A stretch of 64,000 nucleotides of DNA, taken from positions 255,149 through 319,148 of the forward strand of contig CAJNOI010000058.1 in NCBI GenBank assembly GCA_905250115.1, written 5' to 3'. Position 1 is the first letter of the stretch; each line of letters starts with the position of its first letter. The notes beneath the pieces were generated by a model. That model did no database searches, was not told the origin of the DNA, and saw only the letters and a list, made by a program, of their open reading frames with translations. Positions 45,995 through 59,100 of the stretch are shown in pieces. Position numbers and translations under genes: made by a program. This DNA comes from Adineta steineri (lineage: Eukaryota > Rotifera > Eurotatoria > Adinetida > Adinetidae).

Positions 45995-47492
45995 AATTGA
46001 TCAACTTTGCAGAAATAATCTGAAAGGAAAAGAATTCTTAACAAAAAAAATCTTCTTCGTAGTGTTCTACTATAAATTTACATCGTCAGTAACGATGTAA
46101 TATTTACTTACATGAAATACGCGAACACGTGTTAACGGTATGTGATTTTTCGTTCGCCTTCTTTTTCACTTTTCTTTTTTTTTTAGAGATACATATGAGT
46201 AAAAATAAATGAGAAGAGAAGAAAAAAATACAAGTATATTGACATTTTCTTTTTTTTTTGTCGAAGAGATAAACGGACGACAGCTGTGCGTGCATGTTAG
46301 TTATACAAATTAATGGACTACCCTATTATTTCTCTCTTCCTCATATATTTTTATTAACTTACACGTTTAAAAGTCTTATGAATATAGATGTTCAATTCGA
46401 CAACTATTCCAATTAATTTTCTTCTTTCAATAGCTATTCGAAACGACTATTATAGATATTTTTATTTCTACGAAATATTAAAAGAATATCTACGAGGGAT
46501 ATTTAACAATTAACAAAATCAATATTAATTGTTAAATATATTTCTAATTAATAGAGAACTTTCAGACATATGTCTATGTTTACTAAAGAAATATGATACT
46601 AATATTAATAATAACTAAGTTTTGTTTCTCATACATGCATGGAACATTGACAAGAACTATAATATGTAATGATGAGTAGAACACTGAGTAACAAGCTACT
46701 CATTGTTTGCTCAGATCACTTACAATTCGTGCATATTTGTTGAAGAGAGAATATGTTGCGTGATGTCAAAAAAAAGAGAGTGGGAAGAAGTAAAATTGGT
46801 CATACACAAAACCTGATTATAGACTTGCATTGTCGTGTATCCAAAAAACAAATCTTGCTCTATCATTAATTGCCAAACCTTTTTTTTTTCTATGAAAGAA
46901 TAACTGATCATTTGATTGAAGTTCTATTTTTCATATGCCAGTAGATTTCTACTCCCACACGAACATTACATATGATAATCAATCAATTTAATTCTTTTCA
47001 CTTAGTCATTTGTTCAAGTTCATCTTGAGATAAGTATAGTTTTAGCGTTCCTATCGATTTTTTTTCTTCTTCTTTTGATTTACTCTACTTCAAAGATTAT
47101 TTTTGATTGAATAATAAAATATATACAAAGAAAGAATTTCTACATTCTTTATATGCTATTATTCGTCAAAATCTTGTTATATTAACTGGATTCAATATAG
47201 CAATCAATCTATTTATTTCTCTACATAACACGACCAATAATGTCTTGTTACCTCATCCATCAAATTCTATATATTCATATATAGGAAAAGATATTTTATG
47301 ACAATAATATCATTTGAAGTATATGATCTATCAAATATAAGATATTTTGATGAAATGTCAGATAAAAAAAGAGAGAAAAGCAGGTCTATATATATATATA
47401 TATATATGTGCGTGTGTGTACACACTTATTGTAAAACAAGAAATAGAACATTCTTGGTTGCACTCTTATTATACTGATCAAGCAGCGATAAT
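45995..47492. other. Intergenic region
   Basis: AT-rich, with a (TA)n(TG)n run at about 47387-47420. A 64-residue plus-strand frame at 47107-47301 is not supported by similarity or context. No gene called. Confidence 0.4.
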
Positions 47493-47950
47493 ATGGTACT
47501 ACACGGCAAGGATAAAGCACTTGAACAAATTCCTAAATCATCAATTGCATTTATGAGTAAAATAACCAAAGTTCAACGTGGTATATCATCGGTAACAATG
47601 CCACCTAAAGATCATTATACAATCCAATTTGATCATAAAGATATGCGAACATTACGTGGTCGTGTCTATGATACTATGATTGATTTTGAATATTCACAAG
47701 TAAATAGTTTTTCAAAATTTTCATTATAAAAATTTTGTTTTCCTAATAGTTAGGAGAAGGTATTGTATCAGCAACAAATGATATATATCGTGGAATACGC
47801 AAAGCTCAAGTACAAATTCCGACAATTGGTCATCTTTATGTCGCATGTCTTAATGAAAATACAAAAGAAATTACATATTTAATAGCAGTCAATCGATTTG
47901 AAGCTGATGATATAGTTAGACGTTTAAATCTTACACAAGATCCAAATTGA
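47493..47950 (+). CDS. Conserved-looking hypothetical protein, about 135 residues
   Basis: Two exons joined through an intron that starts GTAAATAG after FEYSQ. The protein reads MVLHGKDKALEQIPKSSIAF at the start, then TIQFDHKDMRTLRGRVYDTM, GEGIVSATNDIYRGIRKAQV, IPTIGHLYVACLNENTKEIT and YLIAVNRFEADDIVRRL. It looks like a compact alpha/beta fold without membrane segments. I do not recognise it. It is tail-to-tail with DNAJC9, 200 bp apart. Confidence 0.6.
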
Positions 47951-48150
47951 AAAGAATATTTGTTTTTTTTTACTTAGAACTATTTATTCATGAATAAAGA
48001 GTATACATAAAGAAAAAGAAGAAAAAAAAATATTCGAATTCTTAATTTGTTTTTTTTTGTTCATCTGACAACAGTAAATATAAGATCTATTGATTGTTTC
48101 ATTTCCTTTTTTTGTTTTGTTTCATAAATAAACCTAAATAAATTTTTGTC

Positions 48151-49486
48151 CTAATGTGATATCTTGCGTTTTTTATTGCCAACTGCAGTACGTCGAGTTT
48201 TTTTCATAGTTGTGCCATGTTTTTTTGTTAATGTTCGTCGTTTTGGTTGTTTTTCATCTTCGTCATCGGTTAATGTTTCACTAGTATTACTACCTTCGTC
48301 ATCATCATTATCATCATCTTCTTCTCCTTCATCTTCATCATCAGTTTTAGCTGCACGTTTACCATGATTATTAACAGAAGTTTTTTTCGATTTATTATTA
48401 TTTAATGAACTTGATGCACGTTTTTTATTTCCATTGGTTGTTTTTGAACCATATTTTTCTAATAGTTGATCATAAAAACTTGAACCAGCACGTTGTTGTT
48501 GACGCATTTGTATAGCACGTTCAAGACTAGCATTATCATTACCAATATTAAGTTCTTTCATTAATTTTTCAGCTTCTGCTGCTTCTTTTGTTAACTATTA
48601 AGAAGAAAAAAAATAATATTCATTATATTCAGATTATTTTTTTTCTGTATTACTTTTTTATGTCGTTTGTTTCGTTTAGCTTTTGTTTCTTTTGTATATG
48701 CATCAAATGGTGGTACTTCTTTATCTTCAATCATTTGATCAATCATTGAACGTAAACGATCTTCATCTTCAAGACAAGTTAAAAGATGTCTTTCAAATAT
48801 TTTATCCATATCACCCAATACATCAACATAGATTCGTTTTAAATCATTTTTTTCTTCATCAGAACCTGAAATGTAAATATAATATTAATATATATTACAT
48901 CATTTTGTTTTTTTGTACCTTTATATTTATTTTCAAATTCTACAAGATCATTTTTTGTTACTTTTCGAAACATTTTTTTACAATAATCATACCAATCATT
49001 AACACCCATCGTTAAATCATCATCATCCATGGCACCTAAAAGATATATATATTTCGAAATATAATAAAAATTTCATTTTTATCGTACCGGTATCATCATA
49101 GATTTTACGTTTTTCTTCATCGGAAAGAATTGCATAAACTTTTCCAATGATTTGAAATTTGGTTTTAGCTTCTTCTTTTTGATCAATATCTGTTCGATCT
49201 GGATGATAACGAAGTGCTAATTGTCGATAAGCTTTTTTTACTAAAAAATAAAAAAATCTATTTTTGTATATTCAGTTTCAATTACTATTCATTTTCATAT
49301 AAAAAACAGTGATTCCCTCGTATTTTTATAATTTATTCATACATCAAAAGATAATCTTCTCGATCTGACTAATCCAACCATACCTTGAGCATCAGTTGCT
49401 GTTCGATGAAGAGAGAAAATCTCATAGAGATTAGATGTTTGAAAATGTTGCTGACATTCTTGTGCAAGACCACGTTGTACTGGCAT
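48151..49486 (-). CDS. DNAJC9: DnaJ homolog subfamily C member 9
   Basis: DNAJC9 is a nuclear J-protein that also chaperones histones H3-H4 and recruits HSP70. The J-domain starts near residue 20 (NLYEIFSLHRTATDAQVKKA) with the HPD motif in LRYHPDRTD. The family-specific region follows: GVNDWYDYCKKMFRKVTKND, DLVEFENKYKGSDEEKNDL, VDVLGDMDKIFERHLLTC and VPPFDAYTKETKAKRNKRHK. The C-terminus is long, Lys-rich and acidic by turns (DEDEGEEDDDNDDDEG) and ends KKRKISH, suiting a nuclear histone-binding protein. At least six exons with short introns. Divergent from the MATH/BTB gene, about 360 bp apart. Confidence 0.92.
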
Positions 49487-49846
49487 TTTAATATCAATAG
49501 ACGACTGAATAAAGAATAGAAATGAAAAACAAATGTGTGTATGTTTTCTATATATATATGTAGTTTGTTTTTCTTTCTTTAAGAAAATTTGACAATTATA
49601 TATTGAATTATTTTAACCAATCATTAGTTAAATATCAGCTGTGAGAAAGGTTAAAAAACAGATTCTTATTGGTTTTTTTATTGAACCAATCGAGAATAAT
49701 TTCCTTTTAAAGATTAAAATAGAAACAAAAAAAAACACGTCTCTAGGAACAATCATTGGCAGACAGATAGAAAAAAATAGTTTAATCTATTTTTGTTTTG
49801 TTCAATTAAAATCATTTTTCAAATGACATAAGAAAAAACTAAAAAG

Positions 49847-51912
49847 ATGTCATCTGGATCATCAACAATAGCAACTGATACTAGTAATAATTTACAACCA
49901 TTACGACCTTCACAACAAGCTTCTATTGCTGAACCATTAGTAGAAATTAAACATAATTGGCTAATTAAAAATGTTCAACACAGTAGAGATGGAGATGAAT
50001 ATACAAGTGAATTATTTCCATGTACAAATTGCTCAACAAGGTAAACGATAATTAATCTATATAATAGATTTTATCTTTTTTTAATAGTTGGATTATGCGT
50101 CTTTATCCATCCTATTGTGAACGAAACAGTATTTTTGTTAAATTTTATGTATTTATGATTAAAGTATGAAATTCTATTTAAAAATCTAAATAATAATTAT
50201 AATATTTTTCTTTTTCATAGCCAAAATTACGAACTATTAAAGCAGAAGTTGTAGTTACATGTGAATATAATGGAGATGAAATTTATAAATATACATGGTC
50301 AAATGCTAGTTTCTATTGTGATCCGAGTGAATCATTTGATATAAAACGTAAATAATTAGCATTGAATATATATATTTCCAAGTGATATTTTTTAGGTAAT
50401 TATGTCATATCAAATTTTTTAAAATCATATATATCATCATCACGTGATCGTTTATTATCATGTCCATCATTAACAATAACATTACAAATACGACCAATGT
50501 GTGATGCATCAGGTTGCGATGATTTACGTTTAATTAAAGTACGAAATGGAAGTACAAGTATTGATGAACCATCATTTACTTATCAATGGGTTATTGATGA
50601 TTTTAATACGAAGACAAAATTATGTTATGAAGATGAATGTCTTGAAAGCTCAATATTTACATTTGAACATAAATTAGATCGACATTATGTTCATTTAAAT
50701 AATTGTTTTCAATTATCTTTATTACTTGAACGTGAACAAAATATGATTTTAATGTTATATCATTTAACCTTACGTATTAAAAAACATATTCCATATAAAT
50801 TTCGTATCGAATTTTTTGTTCGAGCAAATTTTTCTACACGTTTACTTAAAATGAGTGATATACTTGATCCAATTGATGAATATACATTTGATCCATTTAC
50901 AAGCAAAGAATTAAGTGATTGTACACAACAATATAATTCTAGTCCATGTTTGGTTTTTTTTGCACGAATTGTACTTTATGGACAACAAGATAATTCAAAA
51001 TTATGTTTAAATATGTTAGATGAAAATTTATTTTTCAATAATTCAAAAACAAATTCATCAATAACAAAAGAATTATTTCATACAGGAAAATTTTCTGATG
51101 TTAAAATTAAAGCTGGATTAAAAGAATTTAATGTTCATCGTTGTATACTTTCATTAGCAAGTGAAGTTTTTGAGCGAATGTTTTTATCGGATATGATTGA
51201 AACACGTTTAAATATTATTGAAATAAATGATATATCCGATGATATATGTGAAGAAATGCTTCGTTTTATTTATTACAATGAAATTAAACATTTAGATATA
51301 AATGCATTAGATCTTTTATATGCTGCAGATAAATATGCTATTGAAGATTTAAAAAATTTATGTATACAATCATTAATTGATACATTTGCATATGAAACAG
51401 CAGCTGAAATGCTTATAAGAGCAAATATTTATAATTCAAAATTACTTAAAGATAATTTACTTTTATTTATTAAAACATACAGTAAAGAAGTATTTGCAAC
51501 AGAACAATGGAAACAATTAGAACGGACGCAGTAAGTCAATATCTGATAAGAAACAGTTTAACTCTATTGTAAAATAACAATTAGAATGATTCTATAATTG
51601 CCTTGTCTGATAAAGATAGATTATCGAAATACTCCTCTTGTACTGGGTTAATGTAATATAGTTGAAACGTTAATACTATAAATAATCTTTTTCTTTTATG
51701 AAGTGACAACATTTAACATAAAATCTATAACATACATAATGATTATATGTTTATCATTTTAAAAAGACTTAAAATATGTGAAAAGATCTGAGTAAATCCC
51801 ATCGAACTATCCATTTTTCCTTATATATATATATATAATTATTTTTGTTTATTTTAGACCATATCTTCTTGTCGACGTATTACGCTTTTTGGCAAATGGA
51901 ACATACACCTAG
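49847..51912 (+). CDS. Tandem-MATH and BTB protein (SPOP-like)
   Basis: Probable substrate adaptor for a cullin-3 ubiquitin ligase. After a Ser/Gln-rich start, a MATH-like domain opens at EIKHNWLIKNVQ and runs to LTITLQIRP. A second MATH-like region opens at FTYQWVIDDFNTKTKLCYED. The BTB domain follows (FSDVKIKAGLKEFNVHRCIL, then LSLASEVFERMFLSDM and MLRFIYYNEI), then a 3-box/BACK-like tail. The large exon appears to end at a stop (51532-51534), but a GTAAGT donor at 51531 and an AG at 51857 splice to a final exon (51858-51912) ending PYLLVDVLRFLANGTYT, which matches the SPOP-type LVxDVLRxLA end. The last intron (327 nt) is long for this locus. Confidence 0.88.
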
Positions 51913-52150
51913 ATATTCTTCAAGATATCTATTTTGGAGTATTAACGTTCAGATACAATTGATTTTTTTTTTCTAAATATAGAATCTCATGTTATACAAT
52001 CTTTAATTATGTGAATTTGATTTGGTTTTTTGTCTATATCTATTGATATTTAGTAAAATATTTAAAAAAAAGAAGCAATTGTTTTTTTGTTTGTTTTAAT
52101 TTCAAATAATAAAAAAAAAATAAGAAGGAAAAATATCTTCTAATCTTTAG

Positions 52151-52986
52151 ATGTCTTCATCTGAATCTCCAATATTTAATTCTGATCAATTAATTTCTAA
52201 TCTTCAATTAATTAATAATCTCGGACGATTACTTGAAATTAATTCATCACAAATTGATAATGGAGAAATATTTTTAACTAAATTACGTAAATTACAAAAT
52301 ATTTATTATACAACACAAAATCGTTTAGATACATTTGATGTTATTCTACCAACTATACAACAAAATTATATTGAAATGAGTAATTTAACTAAAATATTAA
52401 ATGAGTAAATAAAATAAATAAAAAATAATTTTTTCAAAAAATTTTATTCTTGACATTAATTTAGAAAACAACAAAAGATAATAAATAATCAAAATGAAAA
52501 ATTTGATGATTATGAATCAACTCGTATGTCAGCAATGGCTGAAATGAAATTTGTTGAAAATAAATTACAATCATTTGATATTAATGTGAAGCCATCTGTT
52601 ACTCATACACAAATTGAAAAATTACAAAAAGTATATTGTTTTTTGTTTTATTTAATAAAGATAATGATTTGTTTTTTAAAGAATGTTGACAATACTCGAT
52701 GTGAATATGAAATACTTAAACAAAAAATTGATCATTGGATCCCATGTGATGAACCAGTAAATTCAGTGAAAATATTATGTCCTTATTTATTTTTTCGTTA
52801 TTCTTTTATTTAGACAATTGATAGTTTAACATTAAAAGTTGAAAATGTTCGAGATGAACTTGTAAGATAAATGAAATATATTTATTTACTAAAAATAATA
52901 TTCTTTTCTAGAGAGCAATTGAAGATGAAATCTCAATGTATGTTACAGATGCATTTCAAATGAACAAAATAACTTCGTCAGAATAA
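52151..52986 (+). CDS. Coiled-coil protein, unrecognised
   Basis: Five short exons join into about 205 residues, almost all helical: NLQLINNLGRLLEINSSQID, LRKLQNIYYTTQNRLDTF, AMAEMKFVENKLQSF and KNVDNTRCEYEILKQKIDHW, with a C-terminus LKVENVRDELRAIEDEI. The size and pattern recall small subunits of microtubule or kinetochore complexes such as augmin or SKA, but I cannot assign it. The ATG directly follows an ATCTTTAG acceptor-like site. It ends 124 bp before the YTHDC2-like gene on the same strand. Confidence 0.7.
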
Positions 52987-53110
52987 ATCCTCTATTCTTT
53001 TTTTCTTCTTATTGTTAAATAAAACGTCAGATGAAATTTTTTTTCTATAGAAATAAATAAATGTATATTTTGTAACACATTATGGATAGATTGTTATTAT
53101 TATTGTAGAT

Positions 53111-56100
53111 ATGAGACAACATCAACAATATCATCGAAAGCAACATTCAACTAGATCAAATACAAATGATTATGATACAAATTCAGTTGGTATAGATGAT
53201 GAGCAAGTACGCTTTTTTTTTGCTTTAGTTTAAATATCTAACAAAAGTAATGATATAAATCTTTGTTGTTGAAAGAGTAACACATCATGTATTTTTTATT
53301 CCTTGAATTTAACACGTTTTGAATAGATCTTAGATTGAAATATTATTTCGTACTGTTTAAACATCATATTCGTACTAGGGGTAGGACAGTTCGTAGTTCC
53401 AAGTTTGGATGAACTGGTCAAAAGAACTACCAGTTCAGTTCTTCTGAAAGGAACTGAACTGAACTGTCTGAAAACTAGTTTTTCGGAAATAAAAACAAAT
53501 TTGAAACCGGCCAGTTCCTCTGAAAGAACTGTTGATACAGTTCAGTTCCTTTCAAAGAACTGTTGGCACAGTTCAGTTCTATTCGAAGAATTGTTGATAC
53601 AGTTCCCAAGAACGGAACTAATATGGAACTGTCCTACACCTAATTCGTACTGCTTTTATTTTGCTGACAATGAGTCATGAATAGTTTACTCATTCTCGTA
53701 CTCTATTTTCTTCAATTATTCGAACATAAATAACACGTGTACATCAAATAACTGTATAAGAGAATTTTGAAAACTTATCTCAACATCCGAGATTTATATC
53801 ATTATTTTTTTTGTCTTCTGTGTTAATAAAATTAGTTTTCTCTGATATGTAAACTAAATAATTATTTTATTAGTTTTCACCAAGTATAGCTTATCGAATG
53901 GCAAATATGAATATAGATTCTGTGATTGATTATTTAAGTGATGATGAATCTGATTCAGAAATGCCTAATGGATGTGTAAGTATTTCTATTACTACATATT
54001 ATTGTATTTATTATTAATTTTATTTTTTTTTTGTATATAGAATTTAAATATATCAAATCCAGTTCGACAAGTAATTTGTCAAATGCTTGACAATTACATG
54101 AATGAAAATAAAACAAATGCTGAAATTGAGTTTCCATCATCATTATTTTGTCATGAAAGAATATTTGTTCGTCAACAAGCTCAACAACGGAATCTTATTT
54201 GTAGAACATTAGGGTATAATTTTCATTAAAATAATCTTTTTTAATTAATTATTTCATTTAGACGTGGTGCATCACGTATAATTGCTGTTTCAAAAGTATC
54301 CAATGAATTAATTTCAAATGAAACAAATAATTCAACTAAAAAAATAACATTTTCATTAAATAATTCACAATTAATGAATGATGTTAATCTTTATTTACAA
54401 TCATGTCCGATTTCAGCTGAAGATAATGATTTACTTCAAGCTAAAATACAAAAAACTCCAAGTTCTCTTAACGGTATAATTTTGAATCTAATAAATAAAT
54501 ATTGATTTCGATTACTTTTAGATTGGTTTTATTGTACATTATTACGTTCGGGTAATCCACTTTGTAAATTATCAGATATAAAACCACAAATACCTGATCA
54601 AAGATTTCTTTCTCATGAATATTCTAATCAATTATTACCAATTGATAAAACTGCAACACGAGATAATCTACTTCATCTCGTCGAAAGTAATAATAAACAA
54701 TAAAATTTATTCAAAAACCATCTTGATTATTTAGATAATAAAATGATTTTCCTAAGTGGACCACCAGCAATTGGAAAATCAATTCGAGTAATTCTTGATT
54801 TATATTTTAAATAATTTCTAATTTTTTTTCTTAATTAGGTTTATCAATATTTAAATGATGATCATTTCGATAAACAATGGCCTATTCGTATTTTACATAG
54901 TTGCACCAATAATCTTTCGGCATATGTTTTATCAACATCAAACAAATCAATCGATTGTTTTACATTTGATAATATGTATAAATAATTTTTCTTCTTCATT
55001 TTTTAAATCTCGTTTCTATATCATAGGGCTTTAACTACTAACGTAACATCATTGATTACAATAACAACACATGAACTTCTTTTACATACATTAATAAGTG
55101 GAGATTATTTATTAAAATCATCTATAACACATTTAATTATTGATGATGTACATAAACGATCACATACATTGGATATGTTATTAGCATATTTAAAAGATAC
55201 ATTACATAAATTTCGACATTTAAAAATAATTCTTCTACAAACAACAATACAATATGATACATTAGTAAAATATTTTGGAAATGTTGCAACATATACAAGT
55301 ATTGAAAGAAAAAGATTGATAATTAACTTTATAAATTATTTATTTCTAGTTGATATGAATGAAATAGCTAATCAGAAAATTGAAGAAATATTTCTTGATC
55401 AAATTTTAATTGATATTCAACGAATGGATCAAAATAAATGTTTATCAATCAGTAAGAATTCAATAAATTTTTTTGACGAATTATATACATATATATTTAA
55501 TGTTTTCTAGTTAATTTTGGAATACAATTATTAGATTATTGGTGTCATTCAGCAGAACAATCATCTGTTCAACATAAAATATCATCATCAATTATTTGTG
55601 AACCATGTCAAAATATTTATTCATTATTAGTATGGATTTGAATGATGATAAAATTCAATATATACTTTCTTTTCTTTGTTTAAATTAAAATAGGAACAAA
55701 ATATGACAACAATTGAAAAATATTTGAATAATTTAATTGGACGATGTTTTATTAATGGTTTAATTGAAGATTTTAAATCATTAATCAATTTTATTACTCA
55801 ATATCCAGATAAATGTAAGAATGTATTTTATTGTCTTCGATAAATAGATGGTATCCATCAACACTAATAGACGATAGAGTATTTCAGAAACCTATTCTTT
55901 TGATGACTCTATAATTTAATGAGCTATATATCATGCCGGTTTTGATACAAGATAGAATATTTTTCACGTCCAAAGACTAGAGATGGGCAGCTCCAACTCC
56001 GGAGTTGAAGTTGGTGCTTTTTTCCAACTCCGGTGAATCTGATGGCGTGTAAGAGAACAACAAAAAATATCCATCAGAGATGAGAAACTTCAACTCCGGA

Positions 56101-59100
56101 GTTGACACGTTTTTATCTGGAGTTGGAGTGGAGCCTTAAAAAAATCGATGGAGTTGGAGTTGCCCAACTCTCCCGAACACTGTGATTGCCCTTCCGAGAC
56201 TTGCGCCTTTTATTCCTCGGAGGTAAAATCCTGAATAGAGCACTGTTATGAAATGATTACACAGACTATCGTTTTATAGAATTACGATAAATAAGATGAA
56301 TCAAATAGCTTGTCTGTTAATCTCATTTATTTTGTATTAATTCGTACATTTCTTTTAAGGTAATCATCAACATCCATTAACACTTGTAACACCATTAATG
56401 TGTATATCAATGTGGAGTATAAAACCTTTAATTGAACATTTATTATCAATAGATAGTTTATTATTTAATCTTCGTGCTGTAAATAATTTTTCTGCTATTG
56501 ATTTTGCCCGGAAATATGCAACTAATGAAATAACTGATTTACTTGAATCATCTATAACGTAAGTATTCAATATAAACATTAGTTTTTTATCTTTAAATAT
56601 ATATTTATTTTATCAACAGTTGAAAAAAGACGGTAAGGAAAAATAAAAAGTTGAAATCGCATGATTAGCTTGTATATCTGCTGAAGAAAGTAAAGAATAT
56701 TGATTCATGGGAATATGCATGTGTATATCATAAAGAAATTACTGATTAAATTGCATGAAACGATATATTTTATTTTTATTTCATTTAATAATATATGATG
56801 TTTATTTTAAACTGATTTTTAGACATGATTCGCTTCTATTGGAACAATTATTAAGTTTAACAAATAATAATTCAAATATAACGCCAACAATCGCAGTTAT
56901 GAAATATTATTTACAAACACGAAAATGTAATGATCTTATCGATTATCAATTGATTTTATCAGTTGTAAAATATATATGTCAAATACAATCAGGTATAATT
57001 TGAAATAATATATTTAAAATAATGTTTATTTTGTTTTTCAAGGTCATATTTTGGTATATTTACCTGGATTAGATGAGATATATGTAATGAATGATTTATT
57101 ATTAATATCAAATATTTCAAATGAGTTAGTTTTATCGATGAAAAAAATTTTTAATTTATAAATTTTTTTCGATAGATTCAAAATAGATATTCATATGATT
57201 TTAAATTCATCGTCATGGTCATTGATAAATAATAATAGTTCACGATTATTAGTAAGTTTGCATTTGATATTTGAATTAAAAAATGAATTTCTTCATTTAG
57301 ATTCTTTGTGATGCTAATTGTGAAACAGGTATACCATTTCGTAATATAACTTGTGTTATTGATACAGGCATAACTCTCGAGGTAAATTTTTAAAACGAAA
57401 AATATTTTATATTTTATTTTCATTTTTTTATACTAAAAGAAATGTTATCATACAACAACATCAAAATTTTTACCGAAATACAATTGGATAAGTCAAACAA
57501 GTGCTACCGAAAGAAAATATCGGTAAAAGAAAATTTGATTAGAAATAATTAAATTTGAAACTGTTTTTTTTCTCTAGAGTTAATATAGAAGAAGGTGGTA
57601 TTTGTTATCGACTTTATTCTCATTTTTTATTTGATGAAAAAATTAATGATAATATCAATTCAGAAATGGCTCGACAACCTTTACTTGTAAGTTTATATCA
57701 TTGTTTTATATCTTACTAATTCAATATGTTATTTCATTCAAGGAAAATATTATGCAAGCGAAATTATTTGCTTGGACAAATTGTTCTGTTGCAGAATTTA
57801 TGTTAAAATTGCCATTTCCGCCACCATTTGCTATTGTTCGAGCTGGAATTTCTCAATTAAAAGTCAATAGATTTCTTAATTTTATTTTTTAATAATTTCT
57901 TTTTCATTTAGAATCTTGAATTATTCGATAAATGGGAAGATCTTGTAGATTTAGGTGCTTATTGTTTAGCATTACCAGTAGTAGAATTACCATATGCAAT
58001 GATGATTGTTTATGCTCATCTTTTTAAATGTCTTCAACCAATATTAATTATTATATCAACATTAATTATGGGTGATCCATGTAAATATTTTTCTATTAAA
58101 TATATACTCAATCAGAAATTAAATTATAAGATTAGCAAGAGTGTATTTACTCTTAGCATTTCTGACAGATATACTCTACGATATAGAATACGACATTAAC
58201 ATCAAGAGTAAAAAAGCAATAGTATCATAATTTGTTATGAAGTATAAATGATAATATCAATAGTTTCAAGTACAAATGACTAGTACTAATTGATAAAATC
58301 GATAATTGAGTTTATTGATTACTAATAATTGGTAATGAAATAAATAAATGTAACTATTAATTACGAGGTACAAGAAATTATTACAAAGGAATAACTCGAT
58401 GATAAGTAATGAGTAATGATAAGGTTACATGTCTATTAGCAACGCTTCGTCACGTATCGTGACAGACACTACGACAATGACCTAAGGCAGACCGTGACAG
58501 ATTGAGCCTCGACTACGTACTTCATTGTGTTTTGTTTTATAGATCAGTTGATATAAAATCTATAAGATTATATACAAACTAAGGTATCTCAACTTACTGT
58601 TGGTTGAATATTAACTGATGAATCGATATGATTATCATGCATAGACGAAATTGATCTATACGAATCGATTAAACTTGTCTTTCTCTATCATTAACAACAC
58701 CTATTTGATATTTCATATTTTTATCTGACAAAGAAGGTGTTAAAATAATTTTGTTTTTCCTATAGTTCAATCAATATCAAATCAAAGAGATGTATTAAAA
58801 TTAAAACAACGTTTATCATCAAACAAAAACTCTGATCATTTTATTTTTTATCAATTATATCAAGTAAGATTTCTAATTTAGTTTTTTTAATTTATACTTG
58901 TATCTATATATCTGTAATTTAAGCAATGGGAGCAATCAATTGATAAAAAGCAATTTTATATCGATTGGAAAATAAAATATTTTCGAATGAAACAAATCGA
59001 TCAATTTAAGTAAGAATTAAATTTTAATTCCTACAAAAAACATTATTTTGTCTTCATAGAAAATGGTTAATTAATTTTTTAATAAATATAAATTTTTCAA

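Noticed and set aside
47107-47301. 64-residue plus-strand frame
   Set aside because: Short, biased to Ile/Asn/Leu, with no start context or splice partner.
53405-53680. 91-residue frame
   Set aside because: It is formed by the repeats of the hAT-like MITE and its flank.
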